23,896 nt of DNA from an uncultured Bacteroidales bacterium. GTDB taxonomy: Bacteria > Bacteroidota > Bacteroidia > Bacteroidales > UBA932. The notes below the pieces were generated by a model. It had not been told where the DNA came from and ran no database searches. It saw only the letters and a program-made list of their open reading frames with translations. The stretch lies in contig CAMYAE010000031.1 of the NCBI GenBank assembly GCA_947253655.1, positions 1 through 23,896 on the forward strand, given 5' to 3'. This document shows positions 16,017 to 23,767 of the stretch, piece by piece. Made by a program: the position numbers and the translations under genes. Numbering within the stretch: position 1 is the first letter of the stretch; the number at the start of each line of letters is the position of its first letter.

Positions 16017-16952
16017 TTATTCAACCCGGCCTTTTGTGTCGGTGCAGGCACATATCTTATTTACATCCCCCCTGAACGGGACAGACTCTTGAGCACCGGC
16101 CTTTTGGACGGTAAGCGATGAAGCGCATGTGGCAAATCGAGCTGCCTCCAATAAATCCATTCCCTCTGAAAGTCCGACACAAACGCCGCCACAGAATGTA
16201 TCTCCTGCAGCTGTAGTATCCACAGCTTTCACTTTCCTTGCCGGAACAAAATTACATTTTCCGTCATTGCATACCATGGAGCCTTTTGCTCCCATAGTCA
16301 CTATCACATCCTTTACTCCTTTATTTATTAGGATATCGGCAGCCTTGGCCGCCTTGTTCTCGTCCGAAGCAGAAATGCCGGTCATTAATTTTATTTCGGT
16401 CTGATTGGGAATAATCAATGAAATATAGTTGTAGATCTCATCAGGGAGTTCTTTTGCCGGAGCCGGGTTCAGGACAACATAAGCTCCTGATTCAAATGCA
16501 ATTTTCGCGGCTTTAAGCACTGCCGGCAATGGAATTTCAAGTTGCAGAAGGACTATCTCCGCAGCCTGTATCTCGGCCTTGTGGGCATATATATCTTCTT
16601 CTGTAATGTCATTGTTTGAGCCGGAAGCTACGACTATGCAGTTTTCCGCCTTGCTGTCTACTGTGATGAGGGCGACTCCTGAAGGCTTGTCCGAACTCAT
16701 TACACCGGAAGTATCAAGTCCCTCCTTTTTATAATGACTTATCGCATTTTTGCCGAAAAGATCTTTGCCGACCTTGCAGATTAAAGAGACATCTCCACCA
16801 AGTCTTTTTGCAGCAATGGCCTGATTGGCTCCTTTTCCTCCCTGTCCCATAGAAAATTGTCCGCCCAACACTGTCTCGCCGGGAGCGGGCAGCCGGTCTG
16901 TCATAACTGTCATATCAGTATTGCTACTGCCTATAACTAAGATTTTACCCAT
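16017..16952 (-). CDS. rbsK: ribokinase
   Basis: The 311-residue PfkB-family sugar kinase should turn ribose plus ATP into ribose 5-phosphate in the cytosol. Ribokinase features are present: the N-terminal GGKGANQA motif (38-45) that binds the sugar, NPAPA (162-166), PNQTE (182-186), and the C-terminal DTTAAGDTFCGG signature (245-256) with catalytic Asp251. No signal peptide is seen. The gene leads a two-gene operon with the nucleoside hydrolase and is divergent from a LacI-type regulator, with 150 bp between the starts. That gap holds a strong inverted repeat at 17014-17032. Another PfkB-family substrate is possible, but the coupling to a nucleoside hydrolase favours ribose. Confidence 0.93.
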   Translation of the reverse strand: MGKILVIGSSNTDMTVMTDRLPAPGETVLGGQFSMGQGGKGANQAIAAKRLGGDVSLICKVGKDLFGKNAISHYKKEGLDTSGVMSSDKPSGVALITVDSKAENCIVVASGSNNDITEEDIYAHKAEIQAAEIVLLQLEIPLPAVLKAAKIAFESGAYVVLNPAPAKELPDEIYNYISLIIPNQTEIKLMTGISASDENKAAKAADILINKGVKDVIVTMGAKGSMVCNDGKCNFVPARKVKAVDTTAAGDTFCGGVCVGLSEGMDLLEAARFATCASSLTVQKAGAQESVPFRGDVNKICACTDTKGRVE

Positions 16953-17013
16953 TTTATGTCTTAAATATGTGATTCCTATCGATTTTTATGCAATTTATAT
17001 AAAGATGTATTAA

Positions 17014-17032
17014 TTCGCATATATTTTGCGAA
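17014..17032. promoter_or_regulatory. candidate operator between rbsK and the divergent regulator
   Basis: TTCGCA-N7-TGCGAA is a perfect 6-bp-arm inverted repeat placed 61 bp upstream of the rbsK start. It also lies just upstream of the -33 element of the divergent regulator. This placement suits a LacI-type protein controlling both directions. The left arm plus two bases (TTCGCATA) also occurs at 14816-14823, upstream of the other LacI-type gene. Confidence 0.4.
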
Positions 17033-17049
17033 AAATTCATCATTTTTTC

Positions 17050-17081
17050 GTTGATTTATAATGCAACTTTTAATATTTTTG
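17050..17081 (+). promoter_or_regulatory. promoter of the divergent LacI-type regulator
   Basis: TTG (17051-17053) is followed after 20 nt by TATTTTTG (17074-17081), a perfect TAnnTTTG. The start codon is 21 nt further on. A palindrome TTTTG-TG-CAAAA (17077-17088) overlaps the -7 end and could be a site for autorepression. Confidence 0.6.
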
Positions 17082-17102
17082 TGCAAAACAACCGGAAACA
17101 CA

Positions 17103-18116
17103 ATGAAAGTGACATTAGAGACCATTGCCAAGAATACTGGATTTTCAAAATCTACCATTTCCAGAGTTTTAAATGGCAAAGCGGATTCCTGCAGAATTCC
17201 GCAGAGTACAGTTGAGACAATAATCAAAGCAGCCGAAAGTTGCGGATATGTGCCGGATCTTATTGCGAAAAAAATGCGCAAAAGCAAAAGCCAAACTATC
17301 GGTCTTCTTATCCCGTCCATTTCCAATCCTTATTTTGCTGATATTGCGAGTGTGGTTATATCTGATGCAAAGTCTCTCGGCTATACTACTATCGTTACAG
17401 ACACTATGGAGGATGTAAACGCACAGAATGAATCCATTACTGCAATGATTTCCAGAAAAGTTGACGGCATCATTACTGTTCCTTGCGGAAACGATCCGGC
17501 CTTTCTCGAACAAACAAATAAAAAATATGTTCCTATTGTTTTGGTGGACAGATATTATGAAAATTCCTGTCTGCCCTATGTCGTGACCAACAACTATCGC
17601 GGCGGGTACGAGGCGACTAAGCTCCTGATACGAAACGGCCACAAAAAAATTGCCTGCATACAGGGGGCTTCCAACACTACGCCCAACAAAAGGCGAATTG
17701 ACGGATATTTGAGTGCACTGCAAGAAGAAAATTTAGCGGAATATGCCCATATTGTAGGTAATAGTTTTTCCATTCTGAACGGATATCTTGAGACCAAGCT
17801 GCTACTGCTTGGGCAAGATCGCCCTACGGCCATATTTACACTGAGTAACACTATAGGGTTAGGGGCGTTGAAAGCAATTAGGGAGGCCAATCTATCCATT
17901 CCTGATGATATTTCACTGATTTCTTTTGACAACAATATTTATCTGGACTATCTTACTCCATCTATTACGCGAATAGGTCAGTTAACGGATGAAATGGGCA
18001 AAATGGCTGTAAAACTACTCTATGACAGTATTTCAAATCATCGCACCGTCCGCTCCCAAATAGAGCTCTCCCCGGAGATGATATTGAGGGAATCGGTTGC
18101 CCCCTTGATTATATAG
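17103..18116 (+). CDS. LacI-family transcriptional regulator (divergent from rbsK)
   Basis: The 337-residue protein has a canonical LacI helix-turn-helix (TLETIAKNTGFSKSTISRVL, about 4-23) with the hinge region near residue 50. The ligand-binding domain starts at QTIGLLIPSISNPYF (about 59-73). It keeps FDN (about 286-288) and ITRIGQ (about 298-303), matching the ribose/purine-repressor subgroup. The ATG at 17103 is chosen over an in-frame start at 17061, because that earlier start lies inside the promoter. It is divergent from rbsK, so it probably represses or activates the rbsK-nucleoside hydrolase operon in response to ribose, ribose phosphate or a nucleoside. It has no downstream partner gene; an unusual leader-like sequence follows instead. 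Confidence 0.9.
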   Translation: MKVTLETIAKNTGFSKSTISRVLNGKADSCRIPQSTVETIIKAAESCGYVPDLIAKKMRKSKSQTIGLLIPSISNPYFADIASVVISDAKSLGYTTIVTDTMEDVNAQNESITAMISRKVDGIITVPCGNDPAFLEQTNKKYVPIVLVDRYYENSCLPYVVTNNYRGGYEATKLLIRNGHKKIACIQGASNTTPNKRRIDGYLSALQEENLAEYAHIVGNSFSILNGYLETKLLLLGQDRPTAIFTLSNTIGLGALKAIREANLSIPDDISLISFDNNIYLDYLTPSITRIGQLTDEMGKMAVKLLYDSISNHRTVRSQIELSPEMILRESVAPLII

Positions 18117-18118
18117 TT

Positions 18119-18160
18119 ATAAAAAGATGTATGCCTCTCGTTTCACAACGAAAGGCATAC
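18119..18160 (-). terminator. strong hairpin, terminator-like on the minus strand
   Basis: GTATGCCT pairs with AGGCATAC (18129-18136 with 18153-18160); after one mismatch TCGTT pairs with AACGA around a 4-nt loop. Read leftward, the stem is followed by ATCTTTTTAT, so it could end the cyclophilin transcript, whose stop is about 117 nt away. Read rightward there is no T-run, so it is a poor terminator for the regulator gene. Confidence 0.45.
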
Positions 18161-18257
18161 GCAATTCTAACCTAAAACTTAACCTATGAAAAAACTATTC
18201 GATGAAAATTATTGCAATTTCTATGCCATTAGTGGCTTTTTAATAAATAATTTATAA
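18161..18257 (+). other. leader-like sequence with a 23-codon open frame
   Basis: The A/C-rich stretch TTCTAACCTAAAACTTAACC leads straight into ATGAAAAAACTATTC, the kind of sequence often found before Bacteroidales SusC-type genes. The frame starting at 18186 then runs only 23 codons to a stop at 18255-18257 and shows no signal peptide. It may be a leader peptide, or the 5' scar of a deleted gene. No protein family is recognised. Confidence 0.3.
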
Positions 18258-18276
18258 AAAATAGTCAATTTTTCTA

Positions 18277-19056
18277 TTATTTTTCGACTTTGCCCTTTAA
18301 TGAGTCGGCGGCAGCCACGGCAGAGGTGTCAGAAGCCTGTACAGGAAGAGTAGGTTCCGATGCTTTGTCAAGTCTGACAGATATAATTTTGACAGGACTG
18401 ACAGGCAAATCCATACGGTTTGTCGTGACATCTGCAATTTTGTCAATGACATCTAAGCCGTCAATAGTTTCCCCGAACACTGTATATTCCCCGTCAAGTT
18501 GGGCGCATGTCTGAGGATTCTGCACAATATAGAACTGCGAGCCGGAAGACTCTTTCTTAGGATTGGCGGCGTCACCTCTTCTGGCAGCTGCCAAAGCCCC
18601 TTTCTTGTGCTTGTATTCCGGGACGAACTCAGCAGGAACAGTATAGGCCGGACCACCCTGGCCGTATTTTGCGACCATGGCCGTATCCCTTGTGTAAGGA
18701 TCCCCGCCTTGAATCATAAAGTCCTTTATTACCCGATGAAACAACAGACCGTCATAATAGCCCGTCAACGCGAGCTTTTCAAAATTATAGCGATGTTTCG
18801 GGGTCTTGCTGTAAAGTTTTACCTTAATCGTGCCTAAATTAGTGACTATGTCGAAAACCGGCTCTTCGTCCAATAGGGCGATAGTGGCTTCCGCATTCCG
18901 GGCTTTCTCTTCCATTTCAACTTTTTCCAATGAATCCTTTATTGCTATTTCTGCGGCCTCGGCAGCTTTTTGGGCAGCCTTTTTCTTGTTGCCGCAACTG
19001 AATGCCATGACGGCTGCACCGACACAACATAATGCTCTTATTATAACTTTATTCAT
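18277..19056 (-). CDS. cyclophilin-type peptidyl-prolyl isomerase, lipoprotein
   Basis: The 259-residue protein should catalyse proline isomerisation during folding of exported proteins. A lipoprotein-type signal ends at Cys21 (AFSC), followed by a Lys/Ala/Glu-rich, probably helical spacer (24-62). The cyclophilin domain spans about 66-229 with the active-site set FHRVIKDFMIQGGDP (106-120), including Arg108, Phe113 and Gln116, and GSQFYI (172-177). The C-terminal 30 residues are low-complexity. The ATG at 19056 is set by the signal peptide. With the FKBP protein at 230-1036 the window holds two unrelated exported prolyl isomerases, both apparently lipid-anchored. Its promoter overlaps that of the divergent flippase gene. 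Confidence 0.92.
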   Translation of the reverse strand: MNKVIIRALCCVGAAVMAFSCGNKKKAAQKAAEAAEIAIKDSLEKVEMEEKARNAEATIALLDEEPVFDIVTNLGTIKVKLYSKTPKHRYNFEKLALTGYYDGLLFHRVIKDFMIQGGDPYTRDTAMVAKYGQGGPAYTVPAEFVPEYKHKKGALAAARRGDAANPKKESSGSQFYIVQNPQTCAQLDGEYTVFGETIDGLDVIDKIADVTTNRMDLPVSPVKIISVRLDKASEPTLPVQASDTSAVAAADSLKGKVEK

Positions 19057-19120
19057 AATAAATGAGGAATACTATAAATATATATATGCTGTGAATTTAA
19101 GAAAATTATCTTAAATAAGC

Positions 19121-19153
19121 CAAATTTATTATTTTTGTTAAAATTATGGCAAA
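19121..19153 (-). promoter_or_regulatory. promoter of the cyclophilin gene
   Basis: On the minus strand TTTG (19150-19153) is followed after 21 nt by TAAATTTG (19121-19128), a perfect -7 match. The -33 TTTG falls within the second and third codons of the divergent flippase gene. Confidence 0.6.
19130..19137 (+). promoter_or_regulatory. -7 element of the flippase gene
   Basis: TATTTTTG is a perfect TAnnTTTG, but only 8 nt separate it from the ATG at 19146. Transcription would then start almost at the start codon. No TTTG lies at the -33 distance. It sits directly beside the opposite -7 element at 19121-19128, so both promoters cannot be occupied at once. Confidence 0.4.
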
Positions 19154-20705
19154 TCCGTTGAAGCAGCTGGCAGGCGAGACAGCTATTTATGGACTCAGTA
19201 CCATTCTTGCCAGGATAATAAATTTTGCGTTTGTACCATTCTATACAAGACTGCTTAGTCAGGCGAGTTATGGAGTGGTATCTGAATTTATGGCTTATAT
19301 CGCCGTTTTGCAGGTTGTTCTCGTGTTCGGCCTGGAAACGGGCTGTTTCCGCTTTGCCAACAAAGAGGGTGTTAGCCCTAAGCAAGTGTATTCCAATGCT
19401 TTGGCAACAACTTTCGGGATTGGAGCTGCCTTTTGGGCTATTCTCATAGTTTTTGCCGGGCCATTGTCCTCCGCAATGGGTTATGGCGGCTACCAAAGCA
19501 TTATAATATATGTAGGCGGAATCCTTGCTCTTGACAGCATTACTGCCATTCTCTTTGCGAAACTTCGCCAGGAGCACAAGGCGTTGAAATTCGCTATCTT
19601 CAAGACTGTCAAGATATTGACGGAGACTGCCGGGAACATTCTGCTGTTTTTCCCCTTTGCAGGATATTGCCTTTCCTCTGCGACGGCTTCGGGGAAGTCA
19701 GTTCAGGCTCTTACGGCTTCTGATGTATGGATGCTGCATTTCGTGTCTTCAGTTCCAGATTTCACATATCCGATTTTCGCAATTCTGCTAAGTTGTGTGG
19801 TCTGTGCTCTATTGTTCTTGCCGGACCTGATGAAGTTCTCGTTTGAGTTTGACGGAAAGTTGCTGAAACGGATGTTGGCATATTCCGTCCCGTTGATGAT
19901 AGCATCTCTGCCAGGAGTGGTAAATGACTTTTTAGACAGAATCCTTTTCCGGTATTTCGATAAAAGTGCGGATGTCTGGCAGGCGAGCTTAGGTGTATAT
20001 CAGGCATCTGTCAAATTGGCGGTCATAATGAATCTGTTTATTCAGATGTTCAGATTTGCAGCCGAACCGTTTTTCTTTCAGAGGGCGAGGGATAAAAATT
20101 CCAAAGAGCTTTATGCCATTGTAATGGAGTTCTTTACGGCGTTCTGCGGTCTTATTTTTCTTGGCGTGATATTATATATAGATATATTTTCATTGATACT
20201 TGGAAAAGATTTCAGAGGAGGTATAGGGATTGTGCCGATAATGATGCTGTCTTATATGCTTTTAGGCATGCTGTTCAATGTCTCGATGTGGTATAAGCTG
20301 TCCGAAATGACAAATATGGCGATATGGATAACCCTTGCAGGGCTCGTCGTCACCGCAGTTGTCAATATCGTCTTTATGCCAGAATATTCTTATTGGGCAG
20401 CGGCATTCGGACACCTTGCCAGTTATACGGTCATGTTTATTATCAGTGCGGTGCTTGGTGCCAAATATTATCCTATACCATATAATTGGAAGCGGATATT
20501 TATGTTTTTCGGGCTTATGGCAATAATATATGCCGCATCGCTGTTCATTGACGGTCAGTGTTTTGACGGCATATCCATATCGGAGACCAAGGGCATAATG
20601 CCTATTGTTCAATTGGGCATTCATACAATAATGCTTTTGATCTATGCCGGTCTCAGTTATATTCTCCTAAAGAGCCGGTATCGCCTGGCTATGAAAACTT
20701 CATAA
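19146..20705 (+). CDS. polysaccharide/oligosaccharide flippase, Wzx-like (MOP superfamily)
   Basis: The 519-residue protein is almost entirely hydrophobic, with about twelve to fourteen predicted membrane segments. It opens with QLAGETAIYGLSTILARIINF and the TRLLS-x-ASYG motif (about 34-42) typical of the polysaccharide synthesis/flippase family. Relatives move lipid-linked glycans or glycolipids across the inner membrane. The exact substrate cannot be told; there is no glycosyltransferase cluster beside it, so a capsule locus is unlikely. A conserved stand-alone Bacteroidota role, for example in envelope lipid or glycan export, is possible. The ATG at 19146 is the only plausible start, since the next Met is near residue 50. 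A GH20 lipoprotein gene follows after 31 bp and is probably co-transcribed. Confidence 0.87.
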   Translation: MANPLKQLAGETAIYGLSTILARIINFAFVPFYTRLLSQASYGVVSEFMAYIAVLQVVLVFGLETGCFRFANKEGVSPKQVYSNALATTFGIGAAFWAILIVFAGPLSSAMGYGGYQSIIIYVGGILALDSITAILFAKLRQEHKALKFAIFKTVKILTETAGNILLFFPFAGYCLSSATASGKSVQALTASDVWMLHFVSSVPDFTYPIFAILLSCVVCALLFLPDLMKFSFEFDGKLLKRMLAYSVPLMIASLPGVVNDFLDRILFRYFDKSADVWQASLGVYQASVKLAVIMNLFIQMFRFAAEPFFFQRARDKNSKELYAIVMEFFTAFCGLIFLGVILYIDIFSLILGKDFRGGIGIVPIMMLSYMLLGMLFNVSMWYKLSEMTNMAIWITLAGLVVTAVVNIVFMPEYSYWAAAFGHLASYTVMFIISAVLGAKYYPIPYNWKRIFMFFGLMAIIYAASLFIDGQCFDGISISETKGIMPIVQLGIHTIMLLIYAGLSYILLKSRYRLAMKTS

Positions 20706-20736
20706 TTATTGTTATATTTACAAAAACTAAGTTATA

Positions 20737-22395
20737 ATGAAAAATTCACTCCTAATCGCACTGTCGCTGCTTTTAGCCGCGACTGCCTGCTCTGCAGTTA
20801 AAACTGTAGAAATCATTCCCGCCCCTGCCGAGATGACGGTCAGAGGGGGAGTCTTCAATGTTCCCGGCTCAATTGTGAGCTATGATGCATCTATGGATGC
20901 AAAAGCCGTAAAACACGTGACTGCATTTGCCGAGAAGCTCTCTGTCGTTACAGGCAAGCAGTCAGACGTACAGGAGGGGCTAAGCGAGAACGGCATATCA
21001 TTCTCTGTAAATCCTGCACTTGGACCGGAGGAATATACAATTGCCGTGTCCGGAAAGAATGTGAAGGTCAGTGCCTCCGCTTTCAACGGTTTCCTGTACG
21101 CCATTCAGAGCATCGGCCAGATGCTCCCAACCGCATATTACGGCAGTGTAGCCGCACCTGCCGAGGATTGGACCCTGCCTTGTGTGTCGATAAAGGACAA
21201 GCCGCGTTTTGCATATAGAGGCATGCACTTGGATGTGTCAAGACACTTTTTCTCCTTGGATGAAGTGAAACGCTATCTCGACATTATGTCTGTTTACAAG
21301 ATGAACAGGATGCATTGGCATCTTACTGATGACCAGGGTTGGAGAGTTGAGATAAAGAAATATCCGAGGCTGACAGAAGTGGGTTCAAATCGCGAAGGCA
21401 CCATTGTCGGTCATCTTAGAGACAATAAAGAGATGAAGACTGACGGCATACCTTACGGCGGATATTACACTCAGGAGCAGATTAAGGAAATCGTTGCCTA
21501 TGCAGAGGATTTGGGCATTACGATTATTCCTGAAATTGATTTGCCGGGGCACATGATTGCTGCACTTGCATCATATCCTGAATTGGGTTGCACCGGTGGC
21601 CCGTATAAGGTTTGGCCAAGGTGGGGTATCGCGGAAGAAGTCCTTTGTGTCGGCAAGGAAAAGACCATGACCTTCCTCGAAGATGTTCTGGCTGAAATTA
21701 TGGAACTCTTCCCATCGGAATATATACATATTGGAGGGGATGAATGCCCTAAGAAAGCATGGAAGAACTGTCCTGTATGCCAAAAGAAAATCAAGGAACT
21801 TGGGTTGAAGGATGACGAGAAGCATACGGCAGAACAATATCTGCAAAGTTATGTAACTGCAAGAATTCAAAAATATCTAAACGATCACGGCCGCAAGATT
21901 ATAGGCTGGGATGAAATCCTGGAGGGCGAACTTGCAGAAGGTGCAACGGTAATGTCTTGGAGGGGTGTCAAAGGTGGCATTGAGGCCGCCAACAAAGGCT
22001 TTGATGTCGTAATGACTCCGAACAGATACATGTATTTCGATTATTATCAGTCTGATCAGAAAGATAAGGAGCCTCTTGCTATCGGTGGCTATTTGCCTAT
22101 AGATACGGTTTATGTATATGAGCCGCTGGAAGGGCTTTCAGAGACTGCCGGACAGCATATCATGGGGGTTCAGGCTAATCTGTGGACAGAGTACATAGCA
22201 ACGCCGGAGCATCTTGAATATATGTTGATTCCACGTTTGGCAGCCCTTAGCGAGGTGCAGTGGTGCCGTCCGGAGAACAAGAATTTTGAACGCTTCAAAA
22301 CAAGTCTTGTCGGTCATCATTTTGCGATATATGATACTATGGGTTATACCTATTCAAAGGCTTTAGCCGGCGAGTATGGTCTTCCGGAGAAATAA
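20737..22395 (+). CDS. GH20 beta-N-acetylhexosaminidase, lipoprotein
   Basis: The 552-residue enzyme should remove terminal beta-linked GlcNAc or GalNAc from glycans by substrate-assisted catalysis. A lipoprotein signal ends at Cys18, so it acts in the periplasm or at the cell surface. Residues about 24-150 are the GH20b-type N-terminal domain. Residues 156-500 form the catalytic barrel, with RGMHLDVSRHF (161-171), HWHLTDDQGWR (193-203), the catalytic Asp335-Glu336 in HIGGDECPK (331-339), and sugar-stacking Trp391 and Trp408. Length is at the short end of the family because no extra binding module is attached. It follows the flippase by 31 bp and ends in a strong terminator. Natural substrates could be host mucin glycans, chitin oligomers or wall fragments. 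Confidence 0.95.
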   Translation: MKNSLLIALSLLLAATACSAVKTVEIIPAPAEMTVRGGVFNVPGSIVSYDASMDAKAVKHVTAFAEKLSVVTGKQSDVQEGLSENGISFSVNPALGPEEYTIAVSGKNVKVSASAFNGFLYAIQSIGQMLPTAYYGSVAAPAEDWTLPCVSIKDKPRFAYRGMHLDVSRHFFSLDEVKRYLDIMSVYKMNRMHWHLTDDQGWRVEIKKYPRLTEVGSNREGTIVGHLRDNKEMKTDGIPYGGYYTQEQIKEIVAYAEDLGITIIPEIDLPGHMIAALASYPELGCTGGPYKVWPRWGIAEEVLCVGKEKTMTFLEDVLAEIMELFPSEYIHIGGDECPKKAWKNCPVCQKKIKELGLKDDEKHTAEQYLQSYVTARIQKYLNDHGRKIIGWDEILEGELAEGATVMSWRGVKGGIEAANKGFDVVMTPNRYMYFDYYQSDQKDKEPLAIGGYLPIDTVYVYEPLEGLSETAGQHIMGVQANLWTEYIATPEHLEYMLIPRLAALSEVQWCRPENKNFERFKTSLVGHHFAIYDTMGYTYSKALAGEYGLPEK

Positions 22396-22416
22396 TCGAG
22401 TATTATTGATATATGT

Positions 22417-22450
22417 ATACGGCGGTCTGAAACGGGCCGCCGTATTTTTT
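22417..22450 (+). terminator. intrinsic terminator after the GH20 gene
   Basis: A 9-bp GC-rich stem (ATACGGCGG with CCGCCGTAT) is followed by six T. It ends the flippase-GH20 transcript before the converging transporter genes. Confidence 0.9.
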
Positions 22451-22471
22451 AAATATGTCTTCGGGTAATTG

Positions 22472-23086
22472 CTAATATAACAAAAGACCGAGCACTCCGC
22501 CTGCAAGAATTATTGTAATAGGTCCTACCTTGAAGAACAGTGATGCTATCATTGCCGTGCCGAAGAGAATCCAGCTTTTCCAATCGGAGAAATTCTCCTT
22601 GATGACCTCAAAATGCGGCTCTGAAATCATCGGGACTCCTGACCATGAAGTTTTGATAATCAGTATCATAGCAGCAGCTCCGATAAGACCTACGACAGCC
22701 GGTCTCAGCCAGCTCATCACCCCTTCAAAAATAACATTGTCCATGAATTTTTCATAAAACTTTGCCATAAGCAATACAATTATGAATGAGGGAATTACTA
22801 AGGCAAGGGTCGCGGTGAATGAGCCTAATACGCTGATAAAATACGAAGCTCCGGCATTGTTCAGGACCTCATAGCCGACGTATGTGGCACTATTGATCCC
22901 GATAGGACCCGGTGTCATCTGGGAAATTGCCACAATGTCAGTAAAGGTACTTTCCGAAATCCAATGACGGGCAGTAACCACCTGTGTTTGTATCAGTGAA
23001 AGAATAGCATAACCCCCACCGAAAGTGAAAATCCCGATAAGGAAGAATGTATAGAAGAGTTGCCAGAAAAGTACGATTATATCCAT
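22472..23086 (-). CDS. short-chain ChrA chromate transporter, second half-protein
   Basis: This 204-residue membrane protein is one CHR domain: GIFTFGGGYA (18-27), QMTPGPIGIN (56-65) and several hydrophobic helices. Proteins of this family export chromate in some bacteria. In the short-chain type two separate half-proteins, with opposite membrane orientation, make one transporter. The start codon overlaps the stop of the upstream half-gene by one base (TAATG), so the two are translationally coupled; the longer in-frame extension to 23359 only reads through that upstream gene. Chromate itself may not be the natural substrate in an anaerobe; sulfate or another oxyanion is possible. Confidence 0.9.
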   Translation of the reverse strand: MDIIVLFWQLFYTFFLIGIFTFGGGYAILSLIQTQVVTARHWISESTFTDIVAISQMTPGPIGINSATYVGYEVLNNAGASYFISVLGSFTATLALVIPSFIIVLLMAKFYEKFMDNVIFEGVMSWLRPAVVGLIGAAAMILIIKTSWSGVPMISEPHFEVIKENFSDWKSWILFGTAMIASLFFKVGPITIILAGGVLGLLLY

Positions 23087-23667
23087 TATATTTTCCCTCC
23101 TTTTCGTTCTCTTATGGTTACTAATGTGAAAGACAATACTATTATTACAAGAAGTATATAAATAGGAGAAATATTCAGAAAAGACACCAGAACGAGGGTC
23201 ACTGCACTGATAGTCCACGCCCACCATGATTTGTTGTTCTTTTTGGCCATTTTTATCATCGGTGCAGCGATAAGTGAAATTACGACAGGCCTTATCCCTT
23301 TGAAAATCCGTATTACGGCAGGATTGTCCTGATAACCTGTAAATAGAGCTGCTATGCATAGAATAATGAAAAATGACGGCAGGATAGTGCCAGTTGCCGC
23401 TGCTATGCTTCCTTTCAGACCTTTAAGCCTATGCCCGGTAAATATTGCAACATTGACAGTAAGGACGCCGGGAGCCGACTGGGCAAGGGCTATGATGTTC
23501 GGCAATTCCTCATCCGTTAACCATCCTCTTTTACTTAACTCATTTTGAATAATAGGAATCATGGCATAGCCTCCGCCAATAGTAAAGGTTCCTATTTTAG
23601 CAAATACGGAGAAGATATCTATCAATCCGGCCTCTTTCTCTTGACCTGTATTTTTTTCTTTTGTCAT
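23086..23667 (-). CDS. short-chain ChrA chromate transporter, first half-protein
   Basis: The 193-residue partner carries the same CHR signature in its first helix region (GTFTIGGGYAMIP, 26-38) and the QSAPG motif (63-67), then about four more hydrophobic segments. The N-terminal 13 residues are charged and hydrophilic. It is the first gene of the pair and shares one base with the next. The ATG at 23667 fits the family start. A weak -7-like TATATTTC (minus strand, 23697-23704) lies upstream. The gap to the rightward promoter at 23737 is short, so the pair is divergent from the presumed rRNA operon. Confidence 0.9.
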   Translation of the reverse strand: MTKEKNTGQEKEAGLIDIFSVFAKIGTFTIGGGYAMIPIIQNELSKRGWLTDEELPNIIALAQSAPGVLTVNVAIFTGHRLKGLKGSIAAATGTILPSFFIILCIAALFTGYQDNPAVIRIFKGIRPVVISLIAAPMIKMAKKNNKSWWAWTISAVTLVLVSFLNISPIYILLVIIVLSFTLVTIRERKGGKI

Positions 23668-23736
23668 TTGTCTTTGATAAATAGAATACGAAGTTAGAAA
23701 TATAATATTCTTTTATGGAAAAAATCGCACAAAAAG

Positions 23737-23767
23737 TTTGGGAAGAAAGAAAAAGTGCTTATCTTTG
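23737..23767 (+). promoter_or_regulatory. strong promoter, presumed rRNA operon
   Basis: TTTG (23737-23740), a 19-nt A-rich spacer and TATCTTTG (23760-23767) form a perfect Bacteroidota promoter. This is the best match in the window and the kind known to drive rRNA operons in Bacteroides. Confidence 0.85.

Noticed and set aside
23087..23359. Long N-terminal extension of the second ChrA half
   Set aside because: It is an out-of-frame reading of the first half-gene; the CHR domain begins at the ATG at 23086.
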